A stretch of 64,000 nucleotides of DNA from Cyclobacteriaceae bacterium (GCA_013141055.1 JABFRS010000001.1:248001-312000), one strand, 5' to 3'. Shown: positions 46,976-55,611, counted from the stretch's first letter. Translations and numbers: made by a program. Notes: a model not told the origin generated them from the letters alone.

Positions 46976-47434
46976 ATGAATACACCCTACCCTTCAAAAC
47001 TCTCCGCCGGAAGAATACTTCTCACCATCCTGGGACTCTTTACAGCAATTTCACCGTACCTGGCAGATTGGAATGAAACTCATATCTATAATCCTGCATG
47101 GCCGCCTCATGCAAAATTTCATAATGCACAAACGATGGTGTTGGGCGCTATGCTCGGACTGGTCACGTTGTATTGCACATGGTTCAGAAATGCGGTGTCA
47201 CTCAGGCAAAGTCTGAATGAATCGGTGTGCATCGTTTCTCTATACTGGCTTTCCCAACTCCCCGCAATTCTTTTTCCAGGCACCATGCTTACCGATCCAA
47301 CAGGAAACCATTTGCAGCCTCCTTTGATCCTGGGAATTGAATTCAATCAATTGACCATGGACATCTTCCTTGTCCTACCCCTGATTGCAGTAAGCTATTT
47401 CCTGGAGTCAAAGCGAATTAAAAGGTTGGAATAG
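46976..47434 (+). CDS. Four-helix membrane protein, uncharacterised
   Basis: A 152-residue integral membrane protein with hydrophobic segments at about 13-28 (ILLTILGLFTAISPYLADW), 47-66 (TMVLGAMLGLVTLYCTWF), 82-98 (VCIVSLYWLSQLPAILF) and 124-143 (LTMDIFLVLPLIAVSYFLES). The loop between segments one and two has HIYNPAWPPHAKFHNAQ, a pattern I associate with DUF6640-type small membrane proteins, though I am not certain. It stands alone between the palindrome region and a permease gene. No function can be offered. Confidence 0.7.
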   Translation: MNTPYPSKLSAGRILLTILGLFTAISPYLADWNETHIYNPAWPPHAKFHNAQTMVLGAMLGLVTLYCTWFRNAVSLRQSLNESVCIVSLYWLSQLPAILFPGTMLTDPTGNHLQPPLILGIEFNQLTMDIFLVLPLIAVSYFLESKRIKRLE

Positions 47435-47476
47435 ACGGATCTTGCGTGTTTGAGAAAACAGGCTGCGCTTGCCATC

Positions 47477-47496
47477 GGTTGGTGTTTTCACCAATC
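47477..47496. repeat. Class-C hairpin
   Basis: GGTTGGTG-TTTT-CACCAATC, one base short of the perfect palindrome seen elsewhere. It lies in the 202-bp gap before the next permease gene. Nothing else is visible in that gap beyond ordinary upstream sequence. Confidence 0.65.
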
Positions 47497-47636
47497 TTAC
47501 CTTATCGGGGCTCCCCCCCTGTAACCATCCCTGTTTTCCTGCGTCTAATATGTAACCTTTCCCTGACGGAATGGTATCATTAAAATATTGGTCAGAGAAT
47601 CGTCGCTTTCAACCATAACACCAAACCACTCCTCTC

Positions 47637-50048
47637 ATGCTCAGAGCCTACTTCACGATCGCCTGGAGAAACCTCGCCAAAACAAAAGGCTATTCCTTTA
47701 TCAATATCGGCGGACTTGCTCTGGGCATGTCAGTCGCACTCATTATCGGTCTCTGGGTAAACGATGAACTTTCATTCAACAAGTATCACGACAACTATGA
47801 TCAGATTGGACAGATTATGAAAGCCGGCACTTTTCAGGGAAAACATTATTCAGGTCAAAACTATCTTCAGTACCCGATGCTCAATGAACTACGGACTACT
47901 TACGGCGCGAACTTCAAGTATGTCGTCCCGCGACAAGGAAAATACGATGCCATCCTTTCCATTGATGAGAAGAAAATCTCCAAGACTGGAACCAACATCG
48001 GAGAAGACGGACCTGAGATGTTCACATGGAAAATGTTATATGGTGGTCGTGGAGGCTTAAAAGATACTCAGTCAATCATGATCTCAGAGTCGACCTCTCA
48101 TGCATTGTTTGGTACAGGTGATCCTGTTGGAAAGATCGTAAAAATTAACAACGAGAAAGAGGTTACGATCTCCGGGGTCTTTGAAGATTTTCCAAAGAAC
48201 TCAGAACAGTATGGTATCCAGTTTGCCCGTCCCTGGGAAGCTTATCTTTTAAGCAATCCATGGGTCAAGGATCAGGGATGGCAGAATCACTTCTTTCAGA
48301 TCTATGTCCAGTTACAACCCACGACCAACTTCGAAAGTGTAGAGGCAAATATCAGAGAACTTGAAATCAATGCTACACGCAATCTCGATTACATGAAGGA
48401 TTGGTTGAAATATAATGCTGAAGTCCATGTTAACCCCATGAGCAGGTGGCACCTGTATTCTGATTATAAAGAAGGCACTTTGCAGAACGGTCCGATACAG
48501 CTTGTTTGGTTCATTGGATCGATTGGCGCATTCGTGCTATTGCTTGCGTGTATCAATTTCATGAACCTCAGCACTGCACGTTCGGAAAAAAGAGCTAAGG
48601 AAGTCGGTGTGCGCAAAACCCTTGGATCCGGTCGCAAGCAACTCATCGCTCAGTTTTTTGCAGAATCATTTCTTGTGGTCTTCATCGCGTTCGGCTTTGC
48701 CTTGCTGCTAGTAATTGCATCCCTCCCATGGTTTAACACGATCTCACAAAAAGCAATGCAACTTCCATGGAACACAACAACATTCTGGATTGCCAGCATT
48801 CTGTTTTTGGTTTTAACCGGAGTTCTTGCCGGAAGCTATCCTGCACTTTACCTGTCATCATTCAATCCTCTTAATATCCTGAAAGGCTCATACCGTGCGG
48901 GTAGAATGGCTTCGATACCACGTAAAGCACTGGTCGTTGTGCAGTTCACCGTATCCATCATGCTCATCGCCTCTACCGGTGTCATCTACCATCAGTTGAT
49001 GTTTGTAAAAGATCGACCCGTAGGATATTCACGCGAAGGACTGCTGATGATGCAGAAGAAGGGCAAAGAGTTCTATGAGAAATTCGAAACACTTCGCACT
49101 GAACTCAAGAGTTCGGGTTCGGTTTTGGAGATTGCTGATGCCGGTGGAGCGATCACCACAACGTGGTCTGGCAACAACGGCTTTTCCTGGAAAGGTTTTG
49201 ATGCTTTGGCAGATAATAATTTCAGCACCCTCAATGTCTCTGCAGATTTCGGAACGACCGTCGGATGGCAGGTGAAAGATGGCAGGACTTTCTCACGTGA
49301 TATCGCGAGCGACTCATCAGCGATCATCATCAACGAGTCTGCCGCCAAACAAATGAAGCTTGAAAATCCTGTTGGCGAAACTGTGCATTGGACAAACCTC
49401 GCGTGGAACATGGATAAAGACTTTCACATCGTTGGCGTCATTCAGGACATGGTAATGAACTCACCTTTCGAACCGGTTCATCCAGCCATTTATCTTAATA
49501 TGGGTGGCGCTGGCTGGATGTATCTTCGGATCAATCCGGAAATGAGCACTGCCGAAGCATTACCTAAAATAGAAGCAACCTTTAATAAAGTAATTCCAGG
49601 CGCACCGTTTGATTATAAGTTTGCATCTCAGGAGTATGCAGCCAAGTTTGCAACGGAAGATAATGTAGGCCGGCTTGCTGTGGTATTCACCACACTTGCG
49701 ATCATCATCAGTTGCCTTGGATTATTCGGACTGGCGTCGTTTGTGGCGGAACAGCGCACAAAGGAAATTGGAATACGTAAAGTGTTGGGGGCATCTGTTC
49801 CGAATTTATGGAGAATGCTATCAGGTGAATTTGTAGTGTTGATCATTGTGTCCTGTCTCATTGCAGTGCCTTCCTCCTATTATTTTCTTTACAATGGAAT
49901 CAGCGGATATGATTATCGCACAGAGATCGCATGGTGGATCTTTGCTGCTGCTTCCGGTGGAGCATTAGTGATCACGCTGGTGACGGTGAGCTTCCAGGCT
50001 GTCAAAGCAGCACTGGCAAATCCGGTGAACAGTCTGAGAACGGAGTAA
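47637..50048 (+). CDS. ABC transporter permease, two-domain FtsX/MacB-like
   Basis: An 803-residue protein of the same class as those at 39.6 and 42.5 kb. It opens YFTIAWRNLAKTKGYSFINI with helix 1 GGLALGMSVALIIGLWVNDE. A periplasmic domain follows, then FtsX core one (FVLLLACINFMNLSTARSEK, KEVGVRKTLGSGRKQLIAQF), periplasmic domain two, and core two (LFGLASFVAEQRTKEIGIRK, VLGASVPNLWRMLSGEFVVL), ending KAALANPVNSLRTE. It stands alone on the plus strand with no ATPase and no PadR. Class-C hairpins bracket it on both sides. Confidence 0.92.
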   Translation: MLRAYFTIAWRNLAKTKGYSFINIGGLALGMSVALIIGLWVNDELSFNKYHDNYDQIGQIMKAGTFQGKHYSGQNYLQYPMLNELRTTYGANFKYVVPRQGKYDAILSIDEKKISKTGTNIGEDGPEMFTWKMLYGGRGGLKDTQSIMISESTSHALFGTGDPVGKIVKINNEKEVTISGVFEDFPKNSEQYGIQFARPWEAYLLSNPWVKDQGWQNHFFQIYVQLQPTTNFESVEANIRELEINATRNLDYMKDWLKYNAEVHVNPMSRWHLYSDYKEGTLQNGPIQLVWFIGSIGAFVLLLACINFMNLSTARSEKRAKEVGVRKTLGSGRKQLIAQFFAESFLVVFIAFGFALLLVIASLPWFNTISQKAMQLPWNTTTFWIASILFLVLTGVLAGSYPALYLSSFNPLNILKGSYRAGRMASIPRKALVVVQFTVSIMLIASTGVIYHQLMFVKDRPVGYSREGLLMMQKKGKEFYEKFETLRTELKSSGSVLEIADAGGAITTTWSGNNGFSWKGFDALADNNFSTLNVSADFGTTVGWQVKDGRTFSRDIASDSSAIIINESAAKQMKLENPVGETVHWTNLAWNMDKDFHIVGVIQDMVMNSPFEPVHPAIYLNMGGAGWMYLRINPEMSTAEALPKIEATFNKVIPGAPFDYKFASQEYAAKFATEDNVGRLAVVFTTLAIIISCLGLFGLASFVAEQRTKEIGIRKVLGASVPNLWRMLSGEFVVLIIVSCLIAVPSSYYFLYNGISGYDYRTEIAWWIFAAASGGALVITLVTVSFQAVKAALANPVNSLRTE

Positions 50049-50050
50049 TT

Positions 50051-50176
50051 TGTCTAAGGTTGGTGTTTTTCTTCAAACTTCACCTTGTCTAAGGTTGGTG
50101 TTTCACCCACCTCACCAGGGTTTTTCACCAACCTTCATTTATTTGTCTTAGATTGGTGTTTTCATCAACCTTACTA
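50051..50176. repeat. Class-C hairpin array downstream of the permease gene
   Basis: Four to five tandem half or whole units: TGTCTAAGGTTGGTGTTTTT, a second TGTCTAAGGTTGGTGTTTCA, TTTTTCACCAACCTTC, and TGTCTTAGATTGGTGTTTTC ending ATCAACCTTAC. Each is an imperfect copy of TAAGGTTGGTG-N4-CACCAACCTTA with TGTC at one outer end. They fill the space between the permease stop and the DUF1059 gene. Confidence 0.7.
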
Positions 50177-50203
50177 AATTCACATTGTAACCAAACACAT
50201 TCT

Positions 50204-50443
50204 ATGAAAACAATGACCTGCGAGGAATTAGGAGGAGCTTGCGATCAAACCTTCAGTGCCAACACCTTTGACGAGATTGCAAAAATGGTAAGCATGCACG
50301 CTCGGGGAATGGTAGAGAAGGGTGACATGGATCATATCAATGCCATGAATGAAATGCGCAAGAACATGACCTCACCGGATGCAATGAAAGGATGGATGGA
50401 TGAGAAGCGTAAGGCGTTCGATGCGCTGCCGGACGAAAGCTAA
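50204..50443 (+). CDS. DUF1059 domain protein
   Basis: A 79-residue cytoplasmic protein: KTMTCEELGGACDQTFSANT, FDEIAKMVSMHARGMVEKGD, MDHINAMNEMRKNMTSPDAM. The TCxxLGGxCD start and the SMHAxxM helix are typical of DUF1059, where Cys and His could bind a metal. I start at ATG 50204, directly before KTMTCEE; the frame is open to 50153 through the class-C hairpin array, which is not coding. Function unknown. Its stop is 17 bp from the convergent DinB gene. Confidence 0.85.
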   Translation: MKTMTCEELGGACDQTFSANTFDEIAKMVSMHARGMVEKGDMDHINAMNEMRKNMTSPDAMKGWMDEKRKAFDALPDES

Positions 50444-50460
50444 TTGGCAATATCAAATAC

Positions 50461-50961
50461 TCACTTCTTCATTTTACTTAACTGAAACTCATGTCGTTTC
50501 AGGTGCATTTCAATAAACCACAACCATTCATACCGGGTTAGGTACCCTATCGTTGGCAGTTCTATGTCTGCACAGATAACCGAGAGATCACTGTTATCAA
50601 TGATGGTAAGATCTTTTTCCCTGACACGCTTCAACTCACTCAGCAAATCATTTTTTACGCGAGGCTTGTTATCCGGACGCAGCTGCTCCGGGGACTGAAA
50701 CTTCTGATTGAGATCCTCCCACCATGGACGGATTCTGGGAAACATCTCATCATACGCACGATCTGATTCACGCGTACTTTGATCCGGCACTCCATCCGTT
50801 GCGAGTATAATATGAGTGGCCACCTGAGCAGGCGTCCATTCGGAAGACGGAAAGTGCTTATTTACTTCGTCGTTCTGAAATGACGAAAACTGTGAAATGA
50901 ATTTATCAAACGCAGCTACCAATGCTGTCCGAAGTTGTTGCTTGTCTTTGTCTGAAATCAT
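50461..50961 (-). CDS. DinB family protein
   Basis: A 166-residue four-helix-bundle protein with the DinB metal-site histidines in SEWTPAQVATHIILATDGV (His in helix two) and EWLWFIEMHLKRHEFQLSKM (two His in the last helix). The pattern W-x-x-x-Q-x-x-x-H and WxIxMHxxRHxxQ fits DinB/DUF664-like metalloenzymes, some of which are thiol-S-transferases. Substrate unknown. It is convergent with the DUF1059 gene and is followed upstream by a roughly 500-bp gap. Confidence 0.87.
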   Translation of the reverse strand: MISDKDKQQLRTALVAAFDKFISQFSSFQNDEVNKHFPSSEWTPAQVATHIILATDGVPDQSTRESDRAYDEMFPRIRPWWEDLNQKFQSPEQLRPDNKPRVKNDLLSELKRVREKDLTIIDNSDLSVICADIELPTIGYLTRYEWLWFIEMHLKRHEFQLSKMKK

Positions 50962-51458
50962 GACTCAAAGATCAAAGTAGAAAGCAACATCTGTGGGGTG
51001 CAAACACGACAAAAGAAAGGTGAAATGTGCCGATGATCGTAACGCCTTCCAATCATCTTCCTCTCAATTATTAAGGACTTTTCATATCACATCCTCTCAA
51101 AAAAGGCCTCCCTGAACAGATCATATCCGTTTCAAAAACCCTCCAAATCGCCTGAATTTGCAGTTTTTCAAGGTCCCTGTTCTCTGTAGGAATACTAATT
51201 CGAAGATTATCAATGAGTTATCTGAGATTTATCGAAGTTTAATTAGGTTCTAATTAGGTTCTAACTAGGTTCTAATTAGGTTCCAATTAGGTTCTACTTA
51301 GGTTAGACATAAGTACTTAATATATCTTAATGATATTCCATCTAATTTTTTCTTAGCTCCGTGATGGATCTTTTTCAGAGAACGATTAAATTCATATCAG
51401 AGTGAGCGGCTTAAAAGGCCCGCTCCAAATCCATTTCATAGCTTAAAATCCCATTGTT
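50962..51458. other. Large intergenic gap containing an 11-bp repeat array and a hairpin
   Basis: No gene-like frame was found in these 497 bp. The first 250 bp are unremarkable. From 51240 there are six 11-bp direct repeats (separate entry), then an AT-rich stretch (TTAATATATCTTAATGATA near 51318). A hairpin GAGCGG-N10-CCGCTC (about 51404-51425) lies some 35 bp before the next ATG. The gap looks like a regulatory region for the plus-strand gene at 51459. Confidence 0.6.
51240..51305 (+). repeat. Six tandem 11-bp repeats (TAATTAGGTTC)
   Basis: Units run without gap at 51240, 51251, 51262, 51273, 51284 and 51295: TAATTAGGTTC, TAATTAGGTTC, TAACTAGGTTC, TAATTAGGTTC, CAATTAGGTTC, TACTTAGGTTA. 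The core TAGGTT is kept in all six. The 11-bp period places each unit on about the same face of the DNA helix. The array ends 153 bp upstream of the uncharacterised gene at 51459. Confidence 0.85.
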
Positions 51459-52022
51459 ATGAGAAAATTGAAGGATCAAACAGAGCTTAGCGGCGTTTTC
51501 GGAGAAAGCATAAGCGTCCGGAAAGTGAATGGCAGACTTGTCTTTACCAATCGCCCTAAGAAAAAGAGAGGGGCACCAACGCCAAAAGAGATCGCTCATC
51601 GTGAAAGACTGAGTGAAGCAGCGCAGTACGCAAAGAGCGTTGCACAAGATGACGAGTTGCGGGCATTATACGCCGCTCGTGTCAAAGGAAAACATGAGTC
51701 AGCTCAATCGGTAGCGATCGGAGACTTCCTCAACCCTCCTGCTGTAAGTGCTATTGAAGCTGCTAAATATCGTGGAGCCATTGGTAACATTATCTATGTA
51801 CATGCTTCCGACGACTTCCAGGTAATAAAAGTTACCATTACGATCATTGATGCTGACGGAGTGGTTGTTGAAGAAGGTGAAGCTGTGAATGACAGCAAGA
51901 TGCGTGTCAACCGATGGAAATATAAAACTGTTGCAGTAAACCCAACGTTGAAAAGTACGAGGATCATAGCAGTAGCATACGACCGGCCGTGGAATGTCGG
52001 GAAGAGAGAGGTTATTGTTTAA
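51459..52022 (+). CDS. Uncharacterised 187-residue protein
   Basis: Basic N-terminal third (NRPKKKRGAPTPKEIAHRER, LSEAAQYAKSVAQDDELRAL), then AARVKGKHESAQSVAIGDFL and PPAVSAIEAAKYRGAIGNI, followed by a strand-rich C-terminus (IYVHASDDFQVIKVTITIID, RIIAVAYDRPWNVGKREVIV). There is no signal peptide or membrane helix. I recognise similar proteins only as hypothetical ones in Bacteroidota. The lysine-rich patch could contact nucleic acid, but that is a guess. Upstream lies an unusual six-unit 11-bp repeat array, so regulation of this gene may be distinctive. Confidence 0.75.
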   Translation: MRKLKDQTELSGVFGESISVRKVNGRLVFTNRPKKKRGAPTPKEIAHRERLSEAAQYAKSVAQDDELRALYAARVKGKHESAQSVAIGDFLNPPAVSAIEAAKYRGAIGNIIYVHASDDFQVIKVTITIIDADGVVVEEGEAVNDSKMRVNRWKYKTVAVNPTLKSTRIIAVAYDRPWNVGKREVIV

Positions 52023-52034
52023 AGATTATATATA

Positions 52035-52200
52035 GGTTGGTGTTTTCACAAACCTAAGACAAAGTAAAAATACCAACTCAAGACAAGCCCTTTCCTATTA
52101 CTCGAATGCCTTAGGTCGGTGTTTTTCACCGACCACGGGTAAATAATATCAAATAGGTCACTTCTATCTAATAGGTTGGTGAAAACACCAACCTAAGACA
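52035..52200. repeat. Class-C hairpin array with a compensated base pair
   Basis: Several copies fill most of the 282-bp gap: GGTTGGTGTTTTCACAAACC (from 52035), a half unit near 52070, GGTCGGTG-TTTTT-CACCGACC (52114-52134), and the perfect GGTTGGTGAAAACACCAACC (52175-52194) followed by TAAGACA. The unit at 52114 has T-to-C in one arm matched by A-to-G in the other, keeping the stem intact. They separate the end of the uncharacterised gene from the convergent ABC-2 permease gene. Confidence 0.8.
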
Positions 52201-52304
52201 ATATTTTTTTCTACAAGCAGCTCGCTCAGCGGACTTAGCTGATACTTAAAAATTCTTATCATGAGATCTGGCGATTGCTCCTTGTTCATATTTAAGTATT
52301 TGAC

Positions 52305-53075
52305 CTAAGACCTTACCCTCTTTCCTTTGAATTCCATAAAAGCTATCGTAAGAAAAGCAATCATGTAACCAACCGACAGCCACTGAATCCCTACGCTAAT
52401 AGTTTTGAACTTTTTAATATTCACAAGGATTGAGAGAGCGAAAGGAAACCTGGTAAGGATAGATTCAGTGTTAAACTCGAACACCAGAAGCGGGCCAACC
52501 GTACAAAGTATGATGCCGATGCCAAGGGATATGATAAAATTCCGATATCTTAATGCCAGCCAGAACTGAAGGCCACTGATGCCTAATGCTGCAAAATACG
52601 TTCGCGCGTTGACCGATAGTATCATATCCCAGCTATTGAGGTAGTCGAAAATCTTAAAGTCCGGATACATTATGTTGATCGGCACGGCAGCGATCAACAT
52701 CAGGACGTTGTGCATGATCAGCATCATAATAATGAAAGCTTGCAACACGAGGAACTTTGAAGCAAGAAGCGTGTGCACTTGTTGCGGAGATGCCATCACC
52801 TGCTTCCAGGTGTTATTCCTATGTTCAATCTGCAGAAGCAGTGTGCTCATGAGTACAATAAACATCGGAAGAATCAGGAAGGCAATGAACATCCACCCTT
52901 CTGCGTAATAGGTCCGAAACGGATCTATTCGTTCAAGGTTTCCATTGGGCGTTCCATCCAGATTTTCAAGGAGCATGACAACCGGAACAAATGCAGATGC
53001 CAGTATCGTAAAGTAGATCAGCGACGTTCTTTTTATTTTAAGAAATTCAGCGCGAAGGGTTATCAGGAGATTCAT
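52305..53075 (-). CDS. ABC-2 type transporter permease
   Basis: A 256-residue membrane protein with six predicted helices: LIYFTILASAFVPVVMLLEN, MFIAFLILPMFIVLMSTLLL, FLVLQAFIIMMLIMHNVLML, AALGISGLQFWLALRYRNFI, IISLGIGIILCTVGPLLVF and IQWLSVGYMIAFLTIAFME. The opening LRAEFLKIKRTS and the segment IEHRNNTWKQVMASPQQVH are typical of ABC-2/lantibiotic-immunity-type permeases. Its start overlaps the ATPase stop by 4 bp, so the two are coupled. Substrate unknown; export of a lipid, peptide or drug is typical. Confidence 0.9.
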   Translation of the reverse strand: MNLLITLRAEFLKIKRTSLIYFTILASAFVPVVMLLENLDGTPNGNLERIDPFRTYYAEGWMFIAFLILPMFIVLMSTLLLQIEHRNNTWKQVMASPQQVHTLLASKFLVLQAFIIMMLIMHNVLMLIAAVPINIMYPDFKIFDYLNSWDMILSVNARTYFAALGISGLQFWLALRYRNFIISLGIGIILCTVGPLLVFEFNTESILTRFPFALSILVNIKKFKTISVGIQWLSVGYMIAFLTIAFMEFKGKRVRS

Positions 53076-53980
53076 GACTTTGTGGTTAAATCCAGAAATA
53101 ATTGTTCAAGGTTGTTGTTCTGTGGGTACATGGAGAATACCTGCAGTTGGTTGTCGATGAGCATCCTGTTGATGTGTCCGGTACGAAAGTCGTCCATCAG
53201 ATCAATCGAAAGCATGCTATCAACCTTTTCCGGTTTATAATGTTCAAGGACTGCAGCCGCTTTTTCATTATCAGATGTGCGGATCAACAATTTGCATTTG
53301 GCCTGCTGCTGAAGTTCGTCAAGCGATCCCTGGAATACCAGGCGACCATTCGCTATGATTCCTACATGGCTTACAATTTTCTCAACCTCAGCAAGAATAT
53401 GGCTTGAAATCAGAACCGTCACCCCATGTTCCTTATTCAAAGTTTTAATCAGCTCACGGAGTTCAATCATTCCATTGGGATCAAGACCATTTGTGGGCTC
53501 ATCGAGGATCAGTAATTCGGGGTTAGGTAATAGGGCGAGTGCAATGGACAGTCGCTGCTTCATTCCTAACGAAAACTTCTTCACCCTCTTACTTCCTGTA
53601 TCGGCAAGACCAACAATATTGAGAATCTCACTGGTTCTCGTTGGAGGCATTCCATAAATACCGCGATAGACCTCAATGTTTTCACGGGCGGTAAGGTGTC
53701 CATACAACGAAGGGGCTTCGATGAGGGAGCCAACGCGTTTCAGGATTTTCATCCGGTCGTTTGAAAGTAATTGTCCGAACAGTTCAATGCTTCCTTGCTG
53801 TTGACGGATGAGCCCAAGAAGAAGACTCAACGTTGTTGTCTTACCCGATCCATTGGGTCCAAGGAAACCATAGATCTCACCGCGCTTCACCTCCATGTCA
53901 AGGTTGTTTAGCGTGGTGACACCGGTCGAGAATTGATAGCTAAGACCAACAGTTTTGATAGCTAAAGATGCGTGTGTCAT
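53072..53980 (-). CDS. ABC transporter ATP-binding protein
   Basis: A 302-residue ATPase: Walker A FLGPNGSGKTTTLSLLLGLI, Q-loop region RVGSLIEAPSLYGHLTAREN, signature FSLGMKQRLSIALALLPNPE, Walker B LLILDEPTNGLDPNGMIELR, and H-loop VLISSHILAEVEKIVSHVGI. The C-terminal extension (about 215-302) is typical of bacitracin/lantibiotic-type exporters. I start at ATG 53980 (MTHASLAIKTVGLSYQF); the frame extends to 54049 without support. It is divergent from a LytS-type kinase gene, which may control this transporter. Confidence 0.93.
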   Translation of the reverse strand: MTHASLAIKTVGLSYQFSTGVTTLNNLDMEVKRGEIYGFLGPNGSGKTTTLSLLLGLIRQQQGSIELFGQLLSNDRMKILKRVGSLIEAPSLYGHLTARENIEVYRGIYGMPPTRTSEILNIVGLADTGSKRVKKFSLGMKQRLSIALALLPNPELLILDEPTNGLDPNGMIELRELIKTLNKEHGVTVLISSHILAEVEKIVSHVGIIANGRLVFQGSLDELQQQAKCKLLIRTSDNEKAAAVLEHYKPEKVDSMLSIDLMDDFRTGHINRMLIDNQLQVFSMYPQNNNLEQLFLDLTTKS

Positions 53981-54069
53981 GAATTTGTTTGCGTTTTCAT
54001 GATGCAAGATTAGTCTGATGTTGAGTGCGCGTGCGCGAATTGTGACCAAATCACAGGAAGATGTGCTGG

Positions 54070-54126
54070 TCTGATCAGAGGTGATGGTCAGAAGGGTACA
54101 GTGTGAAATGCAGCTATCTGATCAGA
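54070..54126. promoter_or_regulatory. Two copies of the palindrome TCTGATCAGA in the divergent gap
   Basis: TCTGATCAGA, a perfect 10-bp palindrome, occurs at 54070-54079 and 54117-54126, 47 bp apart, in the gap between the ABC ATPase gene and the LytS-type kinase gene. A third partial match (GTGATGGTCAGA) lies between them. LytTR regulators usually bind pairs of direct repeats, so these are candidate sites for the adjacent regulator or another factor. Confidence 0.45.
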
Positions 54127-54198
54127 ATTCCATCACACTTTTAATGTGTTTCATCACATTTGAATCACGTGCATCATACTTTGTATTAGCATTACAGT

Positions 54199-55611
54199 GT
54201 GAAAAATCTATTGCAAAGAATCTGGCATCGCGAGCCAACCATCCTCAGCAGGTTTGAAGTCCTGTTCCCCACATGCTTATTCCTGATCGGTATGATTACT
54301 GTAGCAGAAGAAGCCGTTGACGGATACAACTTTCTTTTCTTCCGCCATATGGCAGGCCTGGTTCTGTTCCTCATCGGGTTCCTCATACTTAATTTCATTT
54401 GTATTCCGGAATTGATTGCAAGAAAGTTTGTACTTCGAAATATTGCTATCGTAGTCATTGCTATCATCACTCCCGCCATCGCAATTGGTGAAGAAGATAT
54501 TCTTATAATACCTCCATTTATTTTTCTGATCTATACCTGCATTAAGTATACTGGACTTTATATCTGGCGACACGGGGACTCTATTCAAGATAAGTACCTG
54601 TACATTTCACCAGGGGTGATTTTGGCTGTCGTGCTTTGGCTGGTTAGCTTATTCTTCTTTTTTATTGACGACACGGAGGCTGATATCATCGCCACATGGG
54701 TCACGCTGATTCCAGTTGGAATCGCTCTCTACTCCTATTCATTCTATACCCTCATTCCGAAATCACTGAAACATCGCAGGCCATTTCTTCGCTATTGCTG
54801 GACAGCGATTTTGGCATTGCTGATACTTACTATTCCTGCCGGTGTGTTCGCGTTTGTTATAACACGCGACGGAGAATTGCCGTCATCCATCAGCTTGATC
54901 AATTTCTTTTTTCAGATTGGAGTAACGGTTCCCTTTTCATGGATCGTATTTAAACGATACAACCGTAACAAACAAGAAATAACCACCCTTAAACAGGAGC
55001 TTGGACAGTGGGTAGCGAACTTTGATTTTCTGCGTGCGCAGATCAACCCACATTTTCTTTTTAATTCGCTGAACACCTTATATGGAATGTCCATACAGGA
55101 AAATGCATCCCGCACAGGCGAGGCGATCCAACGGCTTGGTGACATGATGAGATTTATGTTGCATGAAAATATGCAGGAGAAGATTCCGCTTGCGCGGGAA
55201 GTGGAATATCTGAAAAATTATATCGCGATGCAGCGTCTCAGGACGGATGTGAATCCTGACATTGTTATCGAAACCAGTATTGATGGAGAGCAGGCTGCTG
55301 GTTTCTTACCACCGATGCTTCTGATTCCTTTTGTTGAGAATGCCTTTAAGTATGGAATCAGTTTCAGAGAAGTTTCCTTCATCAGGATCCGACTTGCTGT
55401 CCGTGGAGAAAATCTGGATTTTGAGATCCAGAATAGCCGGCACCCGCAAATAGCTAACGACCCGGAAGCCAGGAAAAGCGGTGTAGGTCTTAATAATGTA
55501 AGACAGCGATTGGAACTTTTTTATCCGGGTATGCACAAGCTTGAGATCATGGAAACACCTACATCGTTTTTGGTCTACCTGTCATTGTCTCTATCTTTAC
55601 GCTCACTATGA
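54199..55611 (+). CDS. LytS/YpdA-type sensor histidine kinase
   Basis: A 470-residue membrane kinase. Six to seven hydrophobic segments cover residues 15-240 (for example HMAGLVLFLIGFLILNFICI, IAIVVIAIITPAIAIGEED, YCWTAILALLILTIPAGVFA). The His_kinase domain follows: FDFLRAQINPHFLFNSLNTL (His285), then GDMMRFMLHENMQEKIPLAR and a HATPase with LLIPFVENAFKYGISFRE and SGVGLNNVRQRLELFYPG. It starts at GTG 54199; no ATG nearby fits. It overlaps the LytTR regulator gene by 4 bp, a standard pair, and is divergent from an ABC exporter. Confidence 0.93.
   Translation: MKNLLQRIWHREPTILSRFEVLFPTCLFLIGMITVAEEAVDGYNFLFFRHMAGLVLFLIGFLILNFICIPELIARKFVLRNIAIVVIAIITPAIAIGEEDILIIPPFIFLIYTCIKYTGLYIWRHGDSIQDKYLYISPGVILAVVLWLVSLFFFFIDDTEADIIATWVTLIPVGIALYSYSFYTLIPKSLKHRRPFLRYCWTAILALLILTIPAGVFAFVITRDGELPSSISLINFFFQIGVTVPFSWIVFKRYNRNKQEITTLKQELGQWVANFDFLRAQINPHFLFNSLNTLYGMSIQENASRTGEAIQRLGDMMRFMLHENMQEKIPLAREVEYLKNYIAMQRLRTDVNPDIVIETSIDGEQAAGFLPPMLLIPFVENAFKYGISFREVSFIRIRLAVRGENLDFEIQNSRHPQIANDPEARKSGVGLNNVRQRLELFYPGMHKLEIMETPTSFLVYLSLSLSLRSL

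Noticed and set aside
51240-51305. CRISPR or plasmid origin iterons
   Set aside because: The units abut with no spacers and there is no replication protein gene nearby; a regulatory array fits better.
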